A stretch of 64,000 nucleotides of DNA from Gonatopus flavifemur (lineage: Eukaryota > Arthropoda > Insecta > Hymenoptera > Dryinidae), in assembly GCA_018340375.1 (NCBI GenBank), contig JAFFJZ010000002.1:50798001-50862000 (forward strand), given 5' to 3'. Position numbers and translations under genes: made by a program. Every line of letters starts with the position of its first letter. Within the stretch, counting starts at the first letter, position 1. Under the pieces are notes generated by a model. The model saw only the letters and a list, made by a program, of their open reading frames with translations. It had not been told where the DNA came from and made no database searches. This document shows, piece after piece, positions 48,428 to 61,100 of this stretch.

Positions 48428-48607
48428 GTTTAGTTGAATATTAGGCAACTGGGAAATTTAGTCACTCTGAATGGAATTTAGTTGAACTAAATAAATTCTA
48501 TTTGCCAGAGCTGAATTTTTTGTTCACATTGGTTGAATTGTTTTATTCATATTTCAGATAACTGAATTTTAATTTACGCCAGTTAGAATTTTGCTGGTAA
48601 AATTGAA
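48428..48607. repeat. Dispersed TTTAGTTGAATATTAG repeat (copy 2)
   Basis: Uninterrupted relative of 42955-43099, sharing GGTTTAGTTGAATATTAG, GGAAATTTAGTCACT, ATTTCAGATAACTGAATTTT and the CCAGTTAGAATTTTGCTGG end. Confidence 0.6.
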
Positions 48608-51547
48608 TGTTCCATAGTTACCGCAGCTAGGTACCTTTATCTCAATGTAGATTTGACCTGTCGATCATGGGTAGAATGATTTTCCATCGAAAATAGAGGG
48701 TTTGCTCAACTGATTCATTCCATCATTCGAATAGTACGATTCTTGAAATTTCCTTATTTTATTTCATCTTTGAGTTACCCAACCACTTTATTAATCAGCC
48801 AAGGTAATAAGATATTTGCTGTAGTGGCGAGAAATTGATTTTTCAACAAAACCTGTATACCCATTCAATTTTTTGCTTTTTCCTTAGATTATGTCTGGAA
48901 TATCTCAAATTCTATTCGAATGAACGAATATCAGTTCTCCATTTCCTCTGTAAATACTCTGTTATTGATTAATTTAGTACGCAATCAAGCGATTCTTTCG
49001 ATATCTTCTAATCCAATGAGAATAATCCTGCAAATGTACATTACCCTAGATTAGCATTGAAAAATGAAATTACTCTTGTGATTATACTAACATCAATACA
49101 TTTTCCAACATCAAATGCATTCAATTACATTTCGATAATATTCTCGGACGAGATAATAATTGATGATTAGTGAAATTAGGTTGTTGAAAATCTATTAAAT
49201 CTTCATATCCCCGAGAATTTGGAATTCTTCGTAATGATGCATAGTTGTTATATAAATTAATTCACATATAACTCATTATCCACACGCAGATAGATACACG
49301 CGAGGGTAGTGTTAATTCGGAATCATTCCAAACTCATAATTTTGGAGAGTGAGGTTAATTAAGCGCTCTATTGAACATTCAATAACGTAGACCATTATCG
49401 TACGGGGACAAGGTGAAAAAATGAACGAAGATTGGAATTTATAGAGAATTTCAAAATTGGAGAAGTGCATTAAGAGTATAGGCGTGTGAAAAAAAAGTTT
49501 GAATTCGATAGTAATGAATGATTAAGTGACAATTTACTCTGTAGAACTCCAAACCGATATGCACCATCGATATGTCTTTTTCATGGTCTTAGGAAAATTT
49601 TTATGCATCGTGAATTGAGTTTTATATCCCAAATAGAGAATCGTAAGAGAGTTTATCTCGATTCATTCATCAAGGCAATTATAAATCGATGAAATTTAGA
49701 ATATTTTTTGTTGTAGAAATTGAACTATACTTGAATCTGGAGGAAAAATGAAGTTTTCTGATTTCAGTTGGAATTCATTACATCAACTCCAAAATCCAGT
49801 CCCATGTTCGTCCTAAATTATACGAATACGAAATGTGATTACAATTCAAAGAGTGAGAGTGTAGAAACGAATCAGCGATTTGCAATTGTTCCAAATTATT
49901 CGAATTATTATTTCGTTAATTATTGTTTTTTTGCCTATTATATGTTCCCTGCATCGAAATTATTGTCGTTTCTAGACGGAAGATGAAGAAAAAGAATATT
50001 CTTGTTCTTCAAACGATTCTGAGATTATCGAAGTTGATTGAATTCAATTAAATGAAATCGAATTGAATTGTACATTAAATAAAATATATTTGAATCTGTT
50101 GTCTGGTGAACGTGTATTTCAATGACCCATTCCTTTGAGTACACAGATCAATGAAATGCATCTAATGGTCAAAAAGCTATAAATGTTCCGTCAAAATTTT
50201 GAATCATACATAAATTTCCATCGACTGTGAGGGCAGTTAATCAAATACGCATCATATGAACTCGTTACAAGTACAGCTATGATTATTTATTGAGGGTATT
50301 GTATTTTTACGTATTGGATTCCACCCCAACGATCATCAGCATCATCGACAAGATAGTAGTATATTAACGTTCGATACATCATCGATGCGTAGATCTATAT
50401 TGTACATTTAACCCGTTTATCGAATGAAATATGTAAATTAAAAAGTTAATCAATCACTTAGCTGATTAATGTTCTCCAGTTACCCATTGGTTCGGTTGAC
50501 TGATTATTTGATAAAATGCATATTCCGTTCACGAATATATATCCGATCAAAATTACGTGATAATCGGTGTTCATTTAATTATCATCAAATAAATCAACGA
50601 ACAGAGTGATACAATTACTTGATTCGATCAATAGGAAGGAAACCAAATACCAGTTAATTGGATAATTGCTGTTTTCTCGAAGGAATACGTTGTTCTACTG
50701 TCATTGGATCACTGCAATTGAATCAATCTGTGGATAAATTAATTGACATTATAAAATTGATTGTTGGATGAATAATTAATTATATCTCTTATGAATTTTG
50801 AAGTTACGAGGAGAATTTGGGGTCATACTTTGAGAGTAAGTTTTGACCAAATAGTTAGTTTTGTAAAAAAACGGTTAGTATAACGGGACGTTCCCAATAT
50901 GATTTATGTATGATTTTGAAAATTTTTCAACTCGGGATTCTTTGTTTAGAAATTGAGAGTCCAAAGTTTCAGTTGGTTACAGATTCGACTTAGAACGTTT
51001 CTTGAAGTGTAGATGGCTGGGAACAGATTCAAGTTCAAAAGGAAAATTGACGTTGTTACTAGTTGGTATTATTTTTAGGTTCAATATCGTTCACGACATC
51101 CATCGCAAATGTTGCATTTCTTAAATCCATAGATATATAATCCAAAAGATTTCCAAATGTTCGAGGAACATGACTCTAGCCACCTCATAGTTAATGTCAA
51201 GGCCCTTTCTAGTGGCTTGTTTCACTGCTACTATCTTGAAAGGTGCTAGACGACCGCTATAATTATTTTCACTGGGCAAGGTTCATTGAATATTTGTGGA
51301 ATGTTTATTGAACGTCTGACCGCCACCGTGTCCATTTGAATTCTCAATGAAAACGGCGAAGATCTCGCTGTTGGATTCTGCTCTCCACAATTTATTGAAC
51401 GTAATTTCTCCTGTTTATCAAAATTTGATTCATCATTCGAAGATTAGTAATTAATCGGTGTTGAAAGTAGGGTGTTGATAACTCGCTTATTGTGGTACTT
51501 TGAAATTCCAGCAATAGGAAACACAGTCAAAAAAAAAAAACTGAAGC
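48608..51547. other. Non-coding AT-rich stretch
   Basis: No gene, RNA or repeat pair recognised across nearly 3 kb. Open frames are short and without domains. Confidence 0.45.
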
Positions 51548-51548
51548 C

Positions 51549-52699
51549 AAGCCCGTAAGGGTTTGGATATGGCGAATTAGCCCGCATATTTGAGTCAACT
51601 GAATGTCGATTGAAGGAACCCAATAAGCAACAAGATTCCTTGGAGATATCTTCAAGATATCTGAATGAATCTTAAGATATCGTAAGATTTGTTCCGGAAG
51701 TGATCTTTAGGATACATAAAAGATGTCTTAAGCAATATAATTGCATAACTTGAAGATGTCTTTTAGCATATCTTTTAAGAATTTTTTGCAAGATGGAATT
51801 AAGGTCATCGTACAGACTCTCATTCTAGACATCTTTGAGATATCTATAAGATATCTCCAAGGTATCTTACGATATATTTGAGATGTTGTAAACAATAATG
51901 ATGCATAATTAATAATTTTGAATCAACATACACAAAAAAGATTCTTTCCAGAATTTTACTGTATCTCCTGCCGGTCAGTATTTGAGGTATGCTTTGCCAG
52001 TCAGAGAAATTTTCATTCCTTGGAAGAGATTTGAACCTGCCTACTTACACTATCACCTACCTACAGACCCAGGTCTTAAGAGTTTCATTATCACTCAAGG
52101 TCATAACGTTATACAACTGCTGAAATTGTCCTTTGTGTAAAATTCCTCAAAATGTATTTCATGACAAGGTCTGAAATTTTCGCGTAATGGATTCAAAATT
52201 CTATCTAATGCCGTACAAAACCCGAATTTCAGAAAAGAATTTTTCTCCAAACTTTTCTTATGGCAAATATCTTGACTTCATAACTTGAAGATATCTGAAA
52301 GAGATCTTCGAGATGTATCCCAAATATATCTCAATTGAGATGTTCTCAAGACATCTTTTATCCATCTCGAATTCGGCATCCTAATTTCAATTCTAAAAGT
52401 CATCTCAAAGATATTTTTAGTATGAATCCTGAATATATCTTTGGGAAGATATGGAACCGCTGCATCTTTCAGATATTTTGAGGAAGATATCTTCATATCG
52501 TCACTCCAAGATATCTGAAAGACATCTCTAAGATGTAGCCATCTCAGATATCTCAATTAAGATGTTCTCAAGACATCTCGTATCCATCTCAGATTCGACA
52601 TCCTAATTTAATTTCTTCAAGTCATCTTTAAAATACTTTCATGACACATCTCGAAGATATCGCGCAGCAAAATTTGCCGTATCCAAACCCTTACGGACT
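51549..52699. mobile_element. 1.15-kb inverted-repeat element with AGATATCT arrays and tRNA-like centre
   Basis: CCCGTAAGGGTTTGGATATG at the left and TCCGTAAGGGTTTGGATACG (complement) at the right are the ends. Both arms are packed with AAGATATCTT and GAGATATCTC words (about 51640-51880 and 52280-52670). The centre has a tRNA-like module. The word set matches the element at 745-2027, although the terminal sequences differ. No transposase. Confidence 0.72.
52025..52090 (-). repeat. Degenerate tRNA-like module
   Basis: On the minus strand a B box GGTTCAAATCTCT (52025-52037) follows GACCTGGGTCTGTAGGTAGGTG, which resembles the A-box half of the modules at 41734 and 43743. Stems are incomplete. 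It sits at the centre of the surrounding inverted-repeat element. Confidence 0.4.
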
Positions 52700-52732
52700 G
52701 GATACAAATTTGGTGATTTCTAAGTGCAAGAG

Positions 52733-52851
52733 CCCTGGTGGAAATCATATTGGGCAGTCTACTGGCCTATATCAGGGCCAGGAATACGCCTAGTCTATCT
52801 TGATAGCACCAGGTGAGGGGCGAAGAAAAATCTAAAATGATTTCTACTAGG
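52733..52851. mobile_element. 119-bp MITE, CCCTGGTGGAAATCAT ends
   Basis: CCCTGGTGGAAATCATATTG at the left pairs with CCTAGTAGAAATCATTTTAG (complement) at the right. Same terminal type as 16349-16848 and 37612-38090. No clear target duplication. Confidence 0.6.
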
Positions 52852-52948
52852 AAGTTGAAAGAATCATCGACCGACCATATCAGGTGAACTACACGATATC
52901 GGCTCATAGGCCAGGAGTCAGATTTTATATGAATAGTCGGGGATGGAT

Positions 52949-53115
52949 ATGTTGTAGATTTTGAAATCGTTCATAAAAACGAAATGAAAATTTCAACTCA
53001 CAAAATATGATGAATAAAGGCCCAAGATTTTGGGCCTTTAACTGGGGTTGGGTCTGAGTATTTCGTTATTCAAATATTAATTCGTTTCAATAAACGGTTC
53101 AAACCTCAGCAACAT
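52949..53115. mobile_element. 167-bp inverted-repeat element, ATGTTG ends
   Basis: ATGTTGTAGATTTTGAAATC and, complemented, ATGTTGCTGAGGTTTGAACC form the arms, followed by CGTTTATTGAAACGAAT-like sequence on both sides. The centre has an inverted GGCCCAAGATTTTGGGCC. Single-arm relatives lie at about 58336-58372 and 59747-59782. Confidence 0.6.
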
Positions 53116-54829
53116 GGGATGTACGTGAGTTCAAACCTCTTTCAGTGGGATTATCATTTGTAAGAAAGAATTAAAATGAACTAGTCCGTATGAATTCTCA
53201 AGAGTTGTTTATAAATTCTTGATCACCACATGCTCAAGTCCCAGTACTGGCACTTATGACAAGATTGAAATGACAGTACTACTAAGTTTTAGATTCCAGC
53301 GCGGCAAGATTGAAATTCCGTCACTGAGTCTTACGTAAGATACTATTATTATTATTTCATTCTTCTTCCAGCAGTCGCGAAACAACTGCGCTGGGAATGT
53401 TCAGCTATTTTGCAACTTATTTACTTGAAATAATTTCTTTTTAATATATATAAAAATTCTTTTTTGTATTATAAGAATTTCTTCTCACTCCCTGAATCCC
53501 GTGTAATGAAAATAAAATAAAAGAAAAACCATGAAATCATTAATGTAATTCATTACCACGCGGAGAATACATAACGAGGTACGAGCAATAAAACATACAG
53601 AAAATCCTTTATCAGAGCGATTGTTTATTTCCAATACATAAATTCCTTTTTCATAATTACTTTCGCTTTCCTCTCGATAATTCAAAACAATCAGTCTTGT
53701 TCCACCTTGAACTATGATCCATTGACCTACACCAATACAAGGCTGTTATATGGTACATATATGGGTATATAGTTCCTTTACTTCAAAAGACAAAAAAAGA
53801 AAAAACAAAAAAATATCGACTATCGACAGGCACATGTACGTACACAATATGGCACAGAATGCCATCACGCATGTACCGGATGAAAACGATCCCTCCTTTT
53901 TACCCATTCCCTTTACCGGTTGATTCTCCAATGGGTAGAGAGAGGTTTGTGCTCGTTTGGGTCGCCTCGGTACGACCTTGAACGTTAGCCACCATGCAAC
54001 ACGATGGGTGGCTTAGGTCGATTCGGAAACGATAACCGATGCTGAAGCTCAGAGAGAAGGAAAGTGGGTGGGAAGAGAGGAAAAAGAGAAAAAAATTGGG
54101 CTGCGCATAGGATTTTTCTTCGGCACCGAGAAACAGGGAGTGTGAGAGAAAGAATGTGTTTCCAGCCAATGAATGCTGATGGTCGGTCAGTTGGTTGTAG
54201 ATCCAATCGGTCCATCGATATCTTCCCCCTGCTCCTTCCAACACGAATCACATGGATGTAATCCATCTGTAGGACATAAATCTTGTTTATACCTCATAGG
54301 ATAAAAGACAAGGTCAATGGAACATACAATAACTGCATGCTTTGTTTTTTTTTTCTCCTCCAATTGACAAATGGAACCGGAAAATTTTGTTCTTTCGCTC
54401 AAATAGTTTTGGAATAACTCGCTTAGCCTATTATCTAATGTATACGATTGGGTTGAAGGATACTGAATTTGAATTGATTTTATGTAGATAATAGGTTTTT
54501 TCTTCGGCATGAAACAAACAAACATCAAATGTTCTTTATAGAATATTCGTATCCAGTTTGAATCACCAACAATTGAAAAATTTAATTGGGGTGCGAAGAC
54601 TCAGCGAAATCAGTCGTTTGACTAAAAAGAGGATAAAAGAATGAGAATTCTTCTATACTAGAATATGAATTCGGTATTGGAGAAATTTTCCGATATCAAA
54701 GAATTCTTGAATGTAAATTCTAGGGGAAGAAAATTTCAATCATTTCGTCGTTGATAGGATTTTATTCCCGAGGAAACTCGACTCGAATAGATCAAGTTTA
54801 GTTAACCTTCAAATGTTTATAGTTTCATT
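53116..54829. other. Non-coding stretch with a GC-richer part at 53.7-54.25 kb
   Basis: No supported gene. Minus-strand frames of 93-114 codons between 53.9 and 54.5 kb overlap each other and show no domain. Confidence 0.35.
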
Positions 54830-54833
54830 TTAA

Positions 54834-55706
54834 AGGGCTATACACCATTTTCGGAATTTTTTGAAAAAAAAGTATTCCATCGAATGTTCTGAAACTTTGA
54901 GGATATATTTACTTATAACTTAATTATATTATATAATTTTTTGGTACAAAAATATCGACATACGAGCGACTTATGCGCTTCCTTTGGAGGCGTAAAAAAA
55001 TAAGTTCCCCAACTGCTGCCACCATACCGTGGCTCAAGTGGCTGAAATGAAAAAAAACAAAAATGACGTTAAACAAGAAGGTATACTCCGTACGGCGAAC
55101 CAAGATTTTTGAAAAATATCGAAATCTGACAAAATGGCAGTGTTTTGAAAAAAAAAAAAAACTATGTCTTTTTGCCTAAAAAATGGTCGTTGGCCCGATG
55201 TCAAATCGACAATTATTATCCAATCAAGAAGATCATGGTTCACCGTAGAAGAAATACACCCGAGAACACTCAGTTGAAATTTCAAGTCAATCGGTTGATT
55301 GCTCTTCGAATTATGATGGCAGCAAATTTGAAAAATCCCATTTCGAGAAAAACTCGTTTAAAGATTTCACTATCGGTTCACACCTCGGGACACTTTCTGT
55401 TAATATTTCAAACAAAATGTGGTGATTTGAACTAAATTAGAGTACATTCAATGTCAATTGCAGTAAATTACACTCCAAAATTGTCTCTGTCACAAATTTC
55501 ATTCCAAATTGTGGTAACTACAACAAGTAATTTTTTTGCGTGTAAATTTGAGAGGCAACCATTTGCTCTTTAGCAGGCTGGCATTTGGATAACATTTGAG
55601 ATACGGCCTTGGAATTTTGACAGGATATTCTTAAGGGTACAAACTGTTGAAAAAGATAAAAAAAATCGATTTTTTTTTAAAGTGTCAAAGTGGTACAGCC
55701 CGCCCC
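54834..55706. mobile_element. 873-bp non-autonomous element flanked by TTAA
   Basis: TTAA precedes AGGGCTATACACCATTTT at the left (54830-54833) and follows the right end (55707-55710), whose complement reads GGGGCGGGCTGTACCACTTT. A TTAA duplication suggests piggyBac- or Kolobok-type elements. The imperfect ends and absence of a transposase indicate an old, non-autonomous copy. A short frame at 55145-55435 has no domain. Confidence 0.6.
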
Positions 55707-55710
55707 TTAA

Positions 55711-56150
55711 GTTTAACGAACGTTCGCTGAATGTTAATATTCTCTTGGGGATGATAATCCATTATGCTCCACAAATGTCAGCAAAGATCCACCTATGATT
55801 TGTTGAATTGTCCATACCTTAGGAGAAATCCCATAGCAACCTGAGAACCATCGGAAACAGATAGAACCTCTATCCGCATCTAATGGGATTGGATGCATTT
55901 TTTTCCAAATGAATAAAATTCCGTCAGAAGTGGATAGGAGTTCTGTTCGTTTCTGATTAAATTTTTCACTAGAGTACTCTAGTCATCCTTTAGACCTTGT
56001 AATAACCTAGAGAATGACTAGAATAATTCCTAATAGGGTAGTTGTAACTCTGAACAGAAACCATTGTTTTTGCAGACCAATAAAGAACACAACTTTGTCA
56101 GCACGGAATTTTCCAACCCCGGCAATTTCTATATTGCAAGAGATTTGATA
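55711..56150. other. Non-coding stretch between elements
   Basis: About 440 bp. GAACGTTCGCTGAATGTT words at 55717-55740 resemble the interior of 14418-14525. Nothing else recognised. Confidence 0.4.
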
Positions 56151-56152
56151 TA

Positions 56153-56528
56153 CAGGGCGTCCCATTTGAAACAGGACAGCTGAATAACTCTTCAGGGAAT
56201 GGAGGGGGAAAAAATTGTTCAGATAAAAGTTGTAGGGTTCGAAGGGGGCCATAAGATGATGACCTTGAATTTGACCTTGAGGTCAATTTTGAGCATAATT
56301 GATGGTCAAAGTATGTTTTTTCAAATAAAAAACCCTACGTTCGACCTCAGAAATGGAAAGAGCGGAAAATTCTACGTCCGAATATGTTAACATATCAGGT
56401 CATTTAGAGGTCATTTGAAGGTCAAAAAACCATTTTCTATGGATTTTCACGGAAAAGCCTCAAACGAGTTGTTTCTCTGACCAAAGTTATTAAAGTTAAA
56501 GTGAAACCTCACGTTTCGACCTTGAATT
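56153..56528 (+). repeat. Left terminal inverted repeat of the DD41D element
   Basis: 376 bp, inverted at 57810-58186. Contains repeated AGGTCA-type half-sites that may be transposase binding sites (inference). Confidence 0.92.
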
Positions 56529-56628
56529 GAAAGTAAACAGAACTAACCTTCAGAGTTTATTCTTCATATCAGTACGAAAATGATCATTAAGAAGTTTTCA
56601 TCGTTTACAGTGCAAGTGCGGGTTCAAA

Positions 56629-57690
56629 ATGGTTTATTCACCTAACGAATGTGTTGATATTTTAATGATCTTGGGTGAGTGTCGCGGAGTGTATCAAAGA
56701 GCGTCACGATTGTACAGAGAGCGGTTTGGAGATCGGCAGCATCATCCTTCTCCAGAAGTCATTCGCCAAGTTGAAAGAAATTGTCGACAAGGAAGGATTG
56801 GTCAACGCCGAAACAATCAAGGTTTCAACTTTAACGACCCTCGATGCGTTGCTGTTTTAGCAATAATATACATGAATCCTCATGTTAGTTCACGTGATAT
56901 TGAACGCGATTTGGGTATTCCACGCAGTACGGCACACAGAATTCTACAAGCTGCTCAATATCATCCGTACCACATCACACTGACCCAAGAATTATCTCAA
57001 CAAGATATGCAGAATCGGATTAACTTTTGCCATTGGGCTTTACAGAGGTTGAACGAAGCGCCCGATTTCTTTCGATATGTTCTTTTCAGTGATGAATCAA
57101 CGTTTCAAAGTACTGGCTTGTTAAATCGTCACAATAGCCATTATTGGTCAGCGCAAAACCCGCACTGGACTCAACAAGTTGATCATCAGCATCGGTGGAG
57201 TATAAATGTTTGATGTGGAATTCTAGACAATCAAGTTATTGGGCCGTATTTTTTTGATGGAACTGTTAACGGTCCTAATTATCTACAGTTTTTACAGAAT
57301 GAATTACCAGTTCTCATGGAAGATGTGACATTAGCAACTAGGCAGAGGATGTGGTATCAGCAAGACGATGCACCATCACACTTTGCTCGATGTGTGAGGG
57401 ATTATCTAAATATCCTTTTCCCCAATCGTTGGATTGGTCGAGGTGGATTTGTACTGTGGCCGGCAAGGTCTCCTGATCTCACCCCTCTAGATTTTTATTT
57501 GTGGGGTTACGTAAAAAATGTCGTTTATACCAACCGACCAGCAACACCTGTGGATCTACAACAACGCATCAGATACGCAATTGCGAATATTCGTGCAGAA
57601 GTTTTTCCGTCTGTTCTTGGAAACTTTCGACGCCGGCTGGAGTTATGTATTGAAGTCAATGGCGGTCAATTCGAACATCTTCTGCAATAA
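56629..57690 (+). pseudogene. DD41D transposase, interrupted by one in-frame TGA
   Basis: Cut-and-paste transposase of the IS630-Tc1-mariner superfamily. Two stretches of the same frame (56629-57213 and 57316-57690) belong to one 353-residue product; the frame between them is open and only the TGA at 57211-57213 (codon 195) breaks it. TGG would fit the SINVW-CGI context, so a single G-to-A change is likely. The first ~60 residues resemble the helix-turn-helix DUF4817 family seen in insect transposases; a second helix-turn-helix lies at about 83-110 (SRDIERDLGIPRSTAHR). Catalytic D155 (LFSDEST), D246 (QQDDAPSH) and D288 (TPLDFYLW) give 41 residues between the last two. This spacing is reported for the DD41D (rosa) group; the assignment to it is inference. 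Confidence 0.9.
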
Positions 57691-57809
57691 GTGTGTCTTA
57701 CCCGTCAACGGATTTGTGCCATCTGTAATTATAAAACGACGAACTGGAAAAATAAATAATTTTTTAATTATTGTTTCAAATTTGGCATTCATTATCGTTC
57801 TCAAGGTCG

Positions 57810-58186
57810 AATTCAAGGTCGAAACGTGGGGTTTCACTTTAACTTTGATAACTTTGGTCAGAGAAACAACTCGTTTGAGGCTTTTCCGTGAAAATCCATA
57901 GAAAATGGTTTTTTGACCTTCAAATGACCTCTAAATGACCTGATATATTAACATATTCGGACGTAGAATTTTCCGCTCTTTCCATTTCTGAGGTCGAACG
58001 TAGGGTTTTTCATTTGAAAAAACATACTTTGACCATCAATTATGCTCAAAATTGACCTCAAGGTCAAATTCAAGGTCACCATCTTATGGCCCCCTTCGAA
58101 CCCTACAACTTTTACCTGAACAATTTTTTTTCCCCTCCATTCCCTGAAGAGTTATTCAGCTGTCCTGTTTCAAATGGGACGCCCTG
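57810..58186 (-). repeat. Right terminal inverted repeat of the DD41D element
   Basis: 377 bp, inverse of 56153-56528 with about eight differences. Confidence 0.92.
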
Positions 58187-58188
58187 TA

Positions 58189-61100
58189 TATATATAATAT
58201 ATCAAATATAATATATATAAAATATATATTATACAACTTCAACTCTTCATGTCAATTGACTTTGAAACATAATAATAAACTTTTCTCCCATCGATAGATT
58301 ACATTTTAGTCCTACTCTGTTATTACAAGAAATTGAATGTTGCTGGAGTTTGAATCGCTTATTGAAACGAATTAGTGATCGCATCACACAACACTCCACT
58401 GTTTAAGACTCACAATCTTGTAGTATATTTTTTCAAACGATAATTCCAGTTTCAAGGAGGTAATTCGAAGGAGTAAATAACGATGATCCATCAGATTCTG
58501 AGAGTCTTGAATTTTCGTTGCATTTTTATGAACGATCCAAACTTGAAGAACATGGAATTGAAATGAATATTGTTTCAGCATCGATATCTTAATTATACAT
58601 TTTTTGTCAATCAAAGGAAGTTTCATAGACAGAATAGATAAATTCGGAAAAAAGATTTACGCGATCGAAAGAATGATAGGTTCTCGCTGCACGCAGGACG
58701 ACGCGTAGACGAAAAAACCATTGTCCTGATCGATAAATCAATCACTTTGTATGTTTCGGATCATTTGGAATTCTCCTTATAACAAAGCAATAATCCCTCA
58801 ATAAATCTATATATCTCAAGTCCTATCGGACTCAATGTTCGCATACATAATCCCGATCAGAGGGGATTGATTTCATCCTACAAACCGGCTGGCTATCACA
58901 TGGCACATGCTAAAGTCGATTATAGGTCAAGGTGCAACGAGTATGGTATTGATGAATCGATTGAATCCCGTATCGCTTGACTGACAAAGCAACGGAGCAT
59001 TCAGTGGCTCCATAACGTTCTCTTCAAGATTTTTCCACGTAATTTTCACTTCCCTCCTACCATTGATATTGCACTCACATCATCGATGTTCACCTCTCGA
59101 TCGTATTAACCATCTCATTCACGCTTTGAATGTATCTCGTGGAGTTGAGAATATCTGTGATATCAAATCTGTTTCTAATTCTTTGTTTGAATTTTGATGT
59201 AAATGATTTTGGGGTATTTTTTCTTGACACGCAGCATGAGGTATTTTGAAGAATAAATGTTTACAAAATTATGTACATTCTCCTGATTAGGGAGCGGAGA
59301 AGGAATAATGAAGTAGTAGAGTTCAAGTTGATTCTGTTGTCTGTGGAACGTGGATTATAATATTTTTTTTTCCTATTCTTCACATGCGTTTCAGCAAATT
59401 ATTTAGGATATAGCTTGATGGATTATCTCTGAATCCACGATTTCTCTTGGGACTGAATAGTCCCTGACAAAAACAGTTGTATTTTTAACATTCCAGCGGT
59501 ATTTTAAGACATTGAAGCATTTTGCGCTGAGTGGGTAGATATTTAACAAACATTTCATGCAACATTTCCCGACAAGTTTCAGACCTTGTGTTTCTTGTGC
59601 ATTTTTTCCCTTCGTGAGAGACGAAACGAAAGATTCAAATATCAATCGATCGTCATCCGATACCTCAACAATTCATTCTCGGGAAATCAATATCCAATTC
59701 AAAGCAGGTATTCGTTTTGAAACAATTATATCGAGTATATAGTATGTTCTTGAAGTTTGAATCGTTTATAGAAACGAATCGAAAATTCAAACTCACAAGA
59801 TCTGATGAGTCGCCGTTATTTATCTTCTCGAATGGATTATTTGTAATTTTTTGCAACTGAAAACATCGATCTACTGCAAGATTTTGGGTCTTTCACAGCC
59901 GAGTATTTTGGTATTCGATTCCTGATGCGTCATTTTACGTGGATCACCGTGCGATACCAATCTACATTGAATTTTTCGTAGAAATTTTCATAGTATCCCT
60001 AGTTAAACGAAACCATTTGATTCTCGCCAAATCTCGTGTAATGTTCCGACCAAAACCTATTCAAGCATTTGTCAATGAGATTTAATCGGATCAATGTATT
60101 TTTCCTATGTCATTCTGATTGAATCTTGTACAATGTTCTGACCAAAGCCCATTAAATTTCATTTCATCAGATTCTATGGATTTTTTTCAACCAGGGACGC
60201 ATTCAAACCAATATCGCTTTCTAAATTTCTTTCGTAGAGAGGCTTGCTTGAAAATACAACGCGTTTTACGTTACGATCAAATCGTGAGGATCTAATAGAT
60301 TGGAAAATAAATAAAATGACAGGAAAAAACGAAACATTTCATTAAGGTCTGGAACACTAACGTCGAATGGTTTCAGCGCCATTGTTGGATCGATCTTTCC
60401 CTTGCTCTTGAGCCAATCGTACACCTCGAATAGAATCTCGAGAGGGAGGAAAGGGGTTACCAACAACAACGAAGAGAGGCTCAACTTAATTCGAAAACGA
60501 CAACTGATGCTAACCAACCAAGAGAAAGAGAGAAAAAGGGTAGAAGTGGGAAGCGAACTGCTGGTTAATCCTTGAAGAGTCCCTGGGTTTTGTCGTTGTA
60601 CCTAACCCTTCTGGAAAATTCTATCCAAAGAGCGAAGATATATATGTGTACACGTAGACGCATGTTAGTACGAGTGTACGCTCCGGGAATGTTTGAAGGA
60701 GAGAAAGAAGCGGTAGAGCACAATAAGCATTATATGTCCCACTCTCGTTCATAATCATACGATCTGTACTACTACCATCACCACTTAAGCAAGACTATTC
60801 CTACTCCTGTTACCGCTGCTACATAGCGTCCAGCATCATTGTTCAGGCTAGCGGTAGCATACCAACGCTTCTACCACTACCATCGCGTTGACCTATCGTT
60901 GATACTCTTCTACTATATCAGAATTAATGTTGAGAGCATTAATGTGGGGTACCATCACATTTGGACCTTTCCTCTACGTGAAAAAGGGGCTGTGGCGTCT
61001 CTTGGCCCCTTTTGTTTGTAGAGATTCAATCCCTCCTTTCTCCTTCTCTTTCTACCTCATTTTTTTCGGCAAGACCCCTAAACGAGAACGAACGACGAAT

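Larger units (their letters stand above)
56153..58186 (+). mobile_element. IS630-Tc1-mariner element, DD41D type, 376-bp inverted repeats
   Basis: The element begins CAGGGCGTCCCATTTGAAAC and ends with the inverse, flanked by TA (56151-56152 and 58187-58188). The inverted repeats are 56153-56528 and 57810-58186, and I count only about eight differences between them, near 98% identity. Each repeat carries many AAGGTCA/TGACCTT motifs. A single transposase gene of 354 codons including the stop lies between them, interrupted by one TGA. The very similar ends imply a recent insertion or recent gene conversion. Confidence 0.93.
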
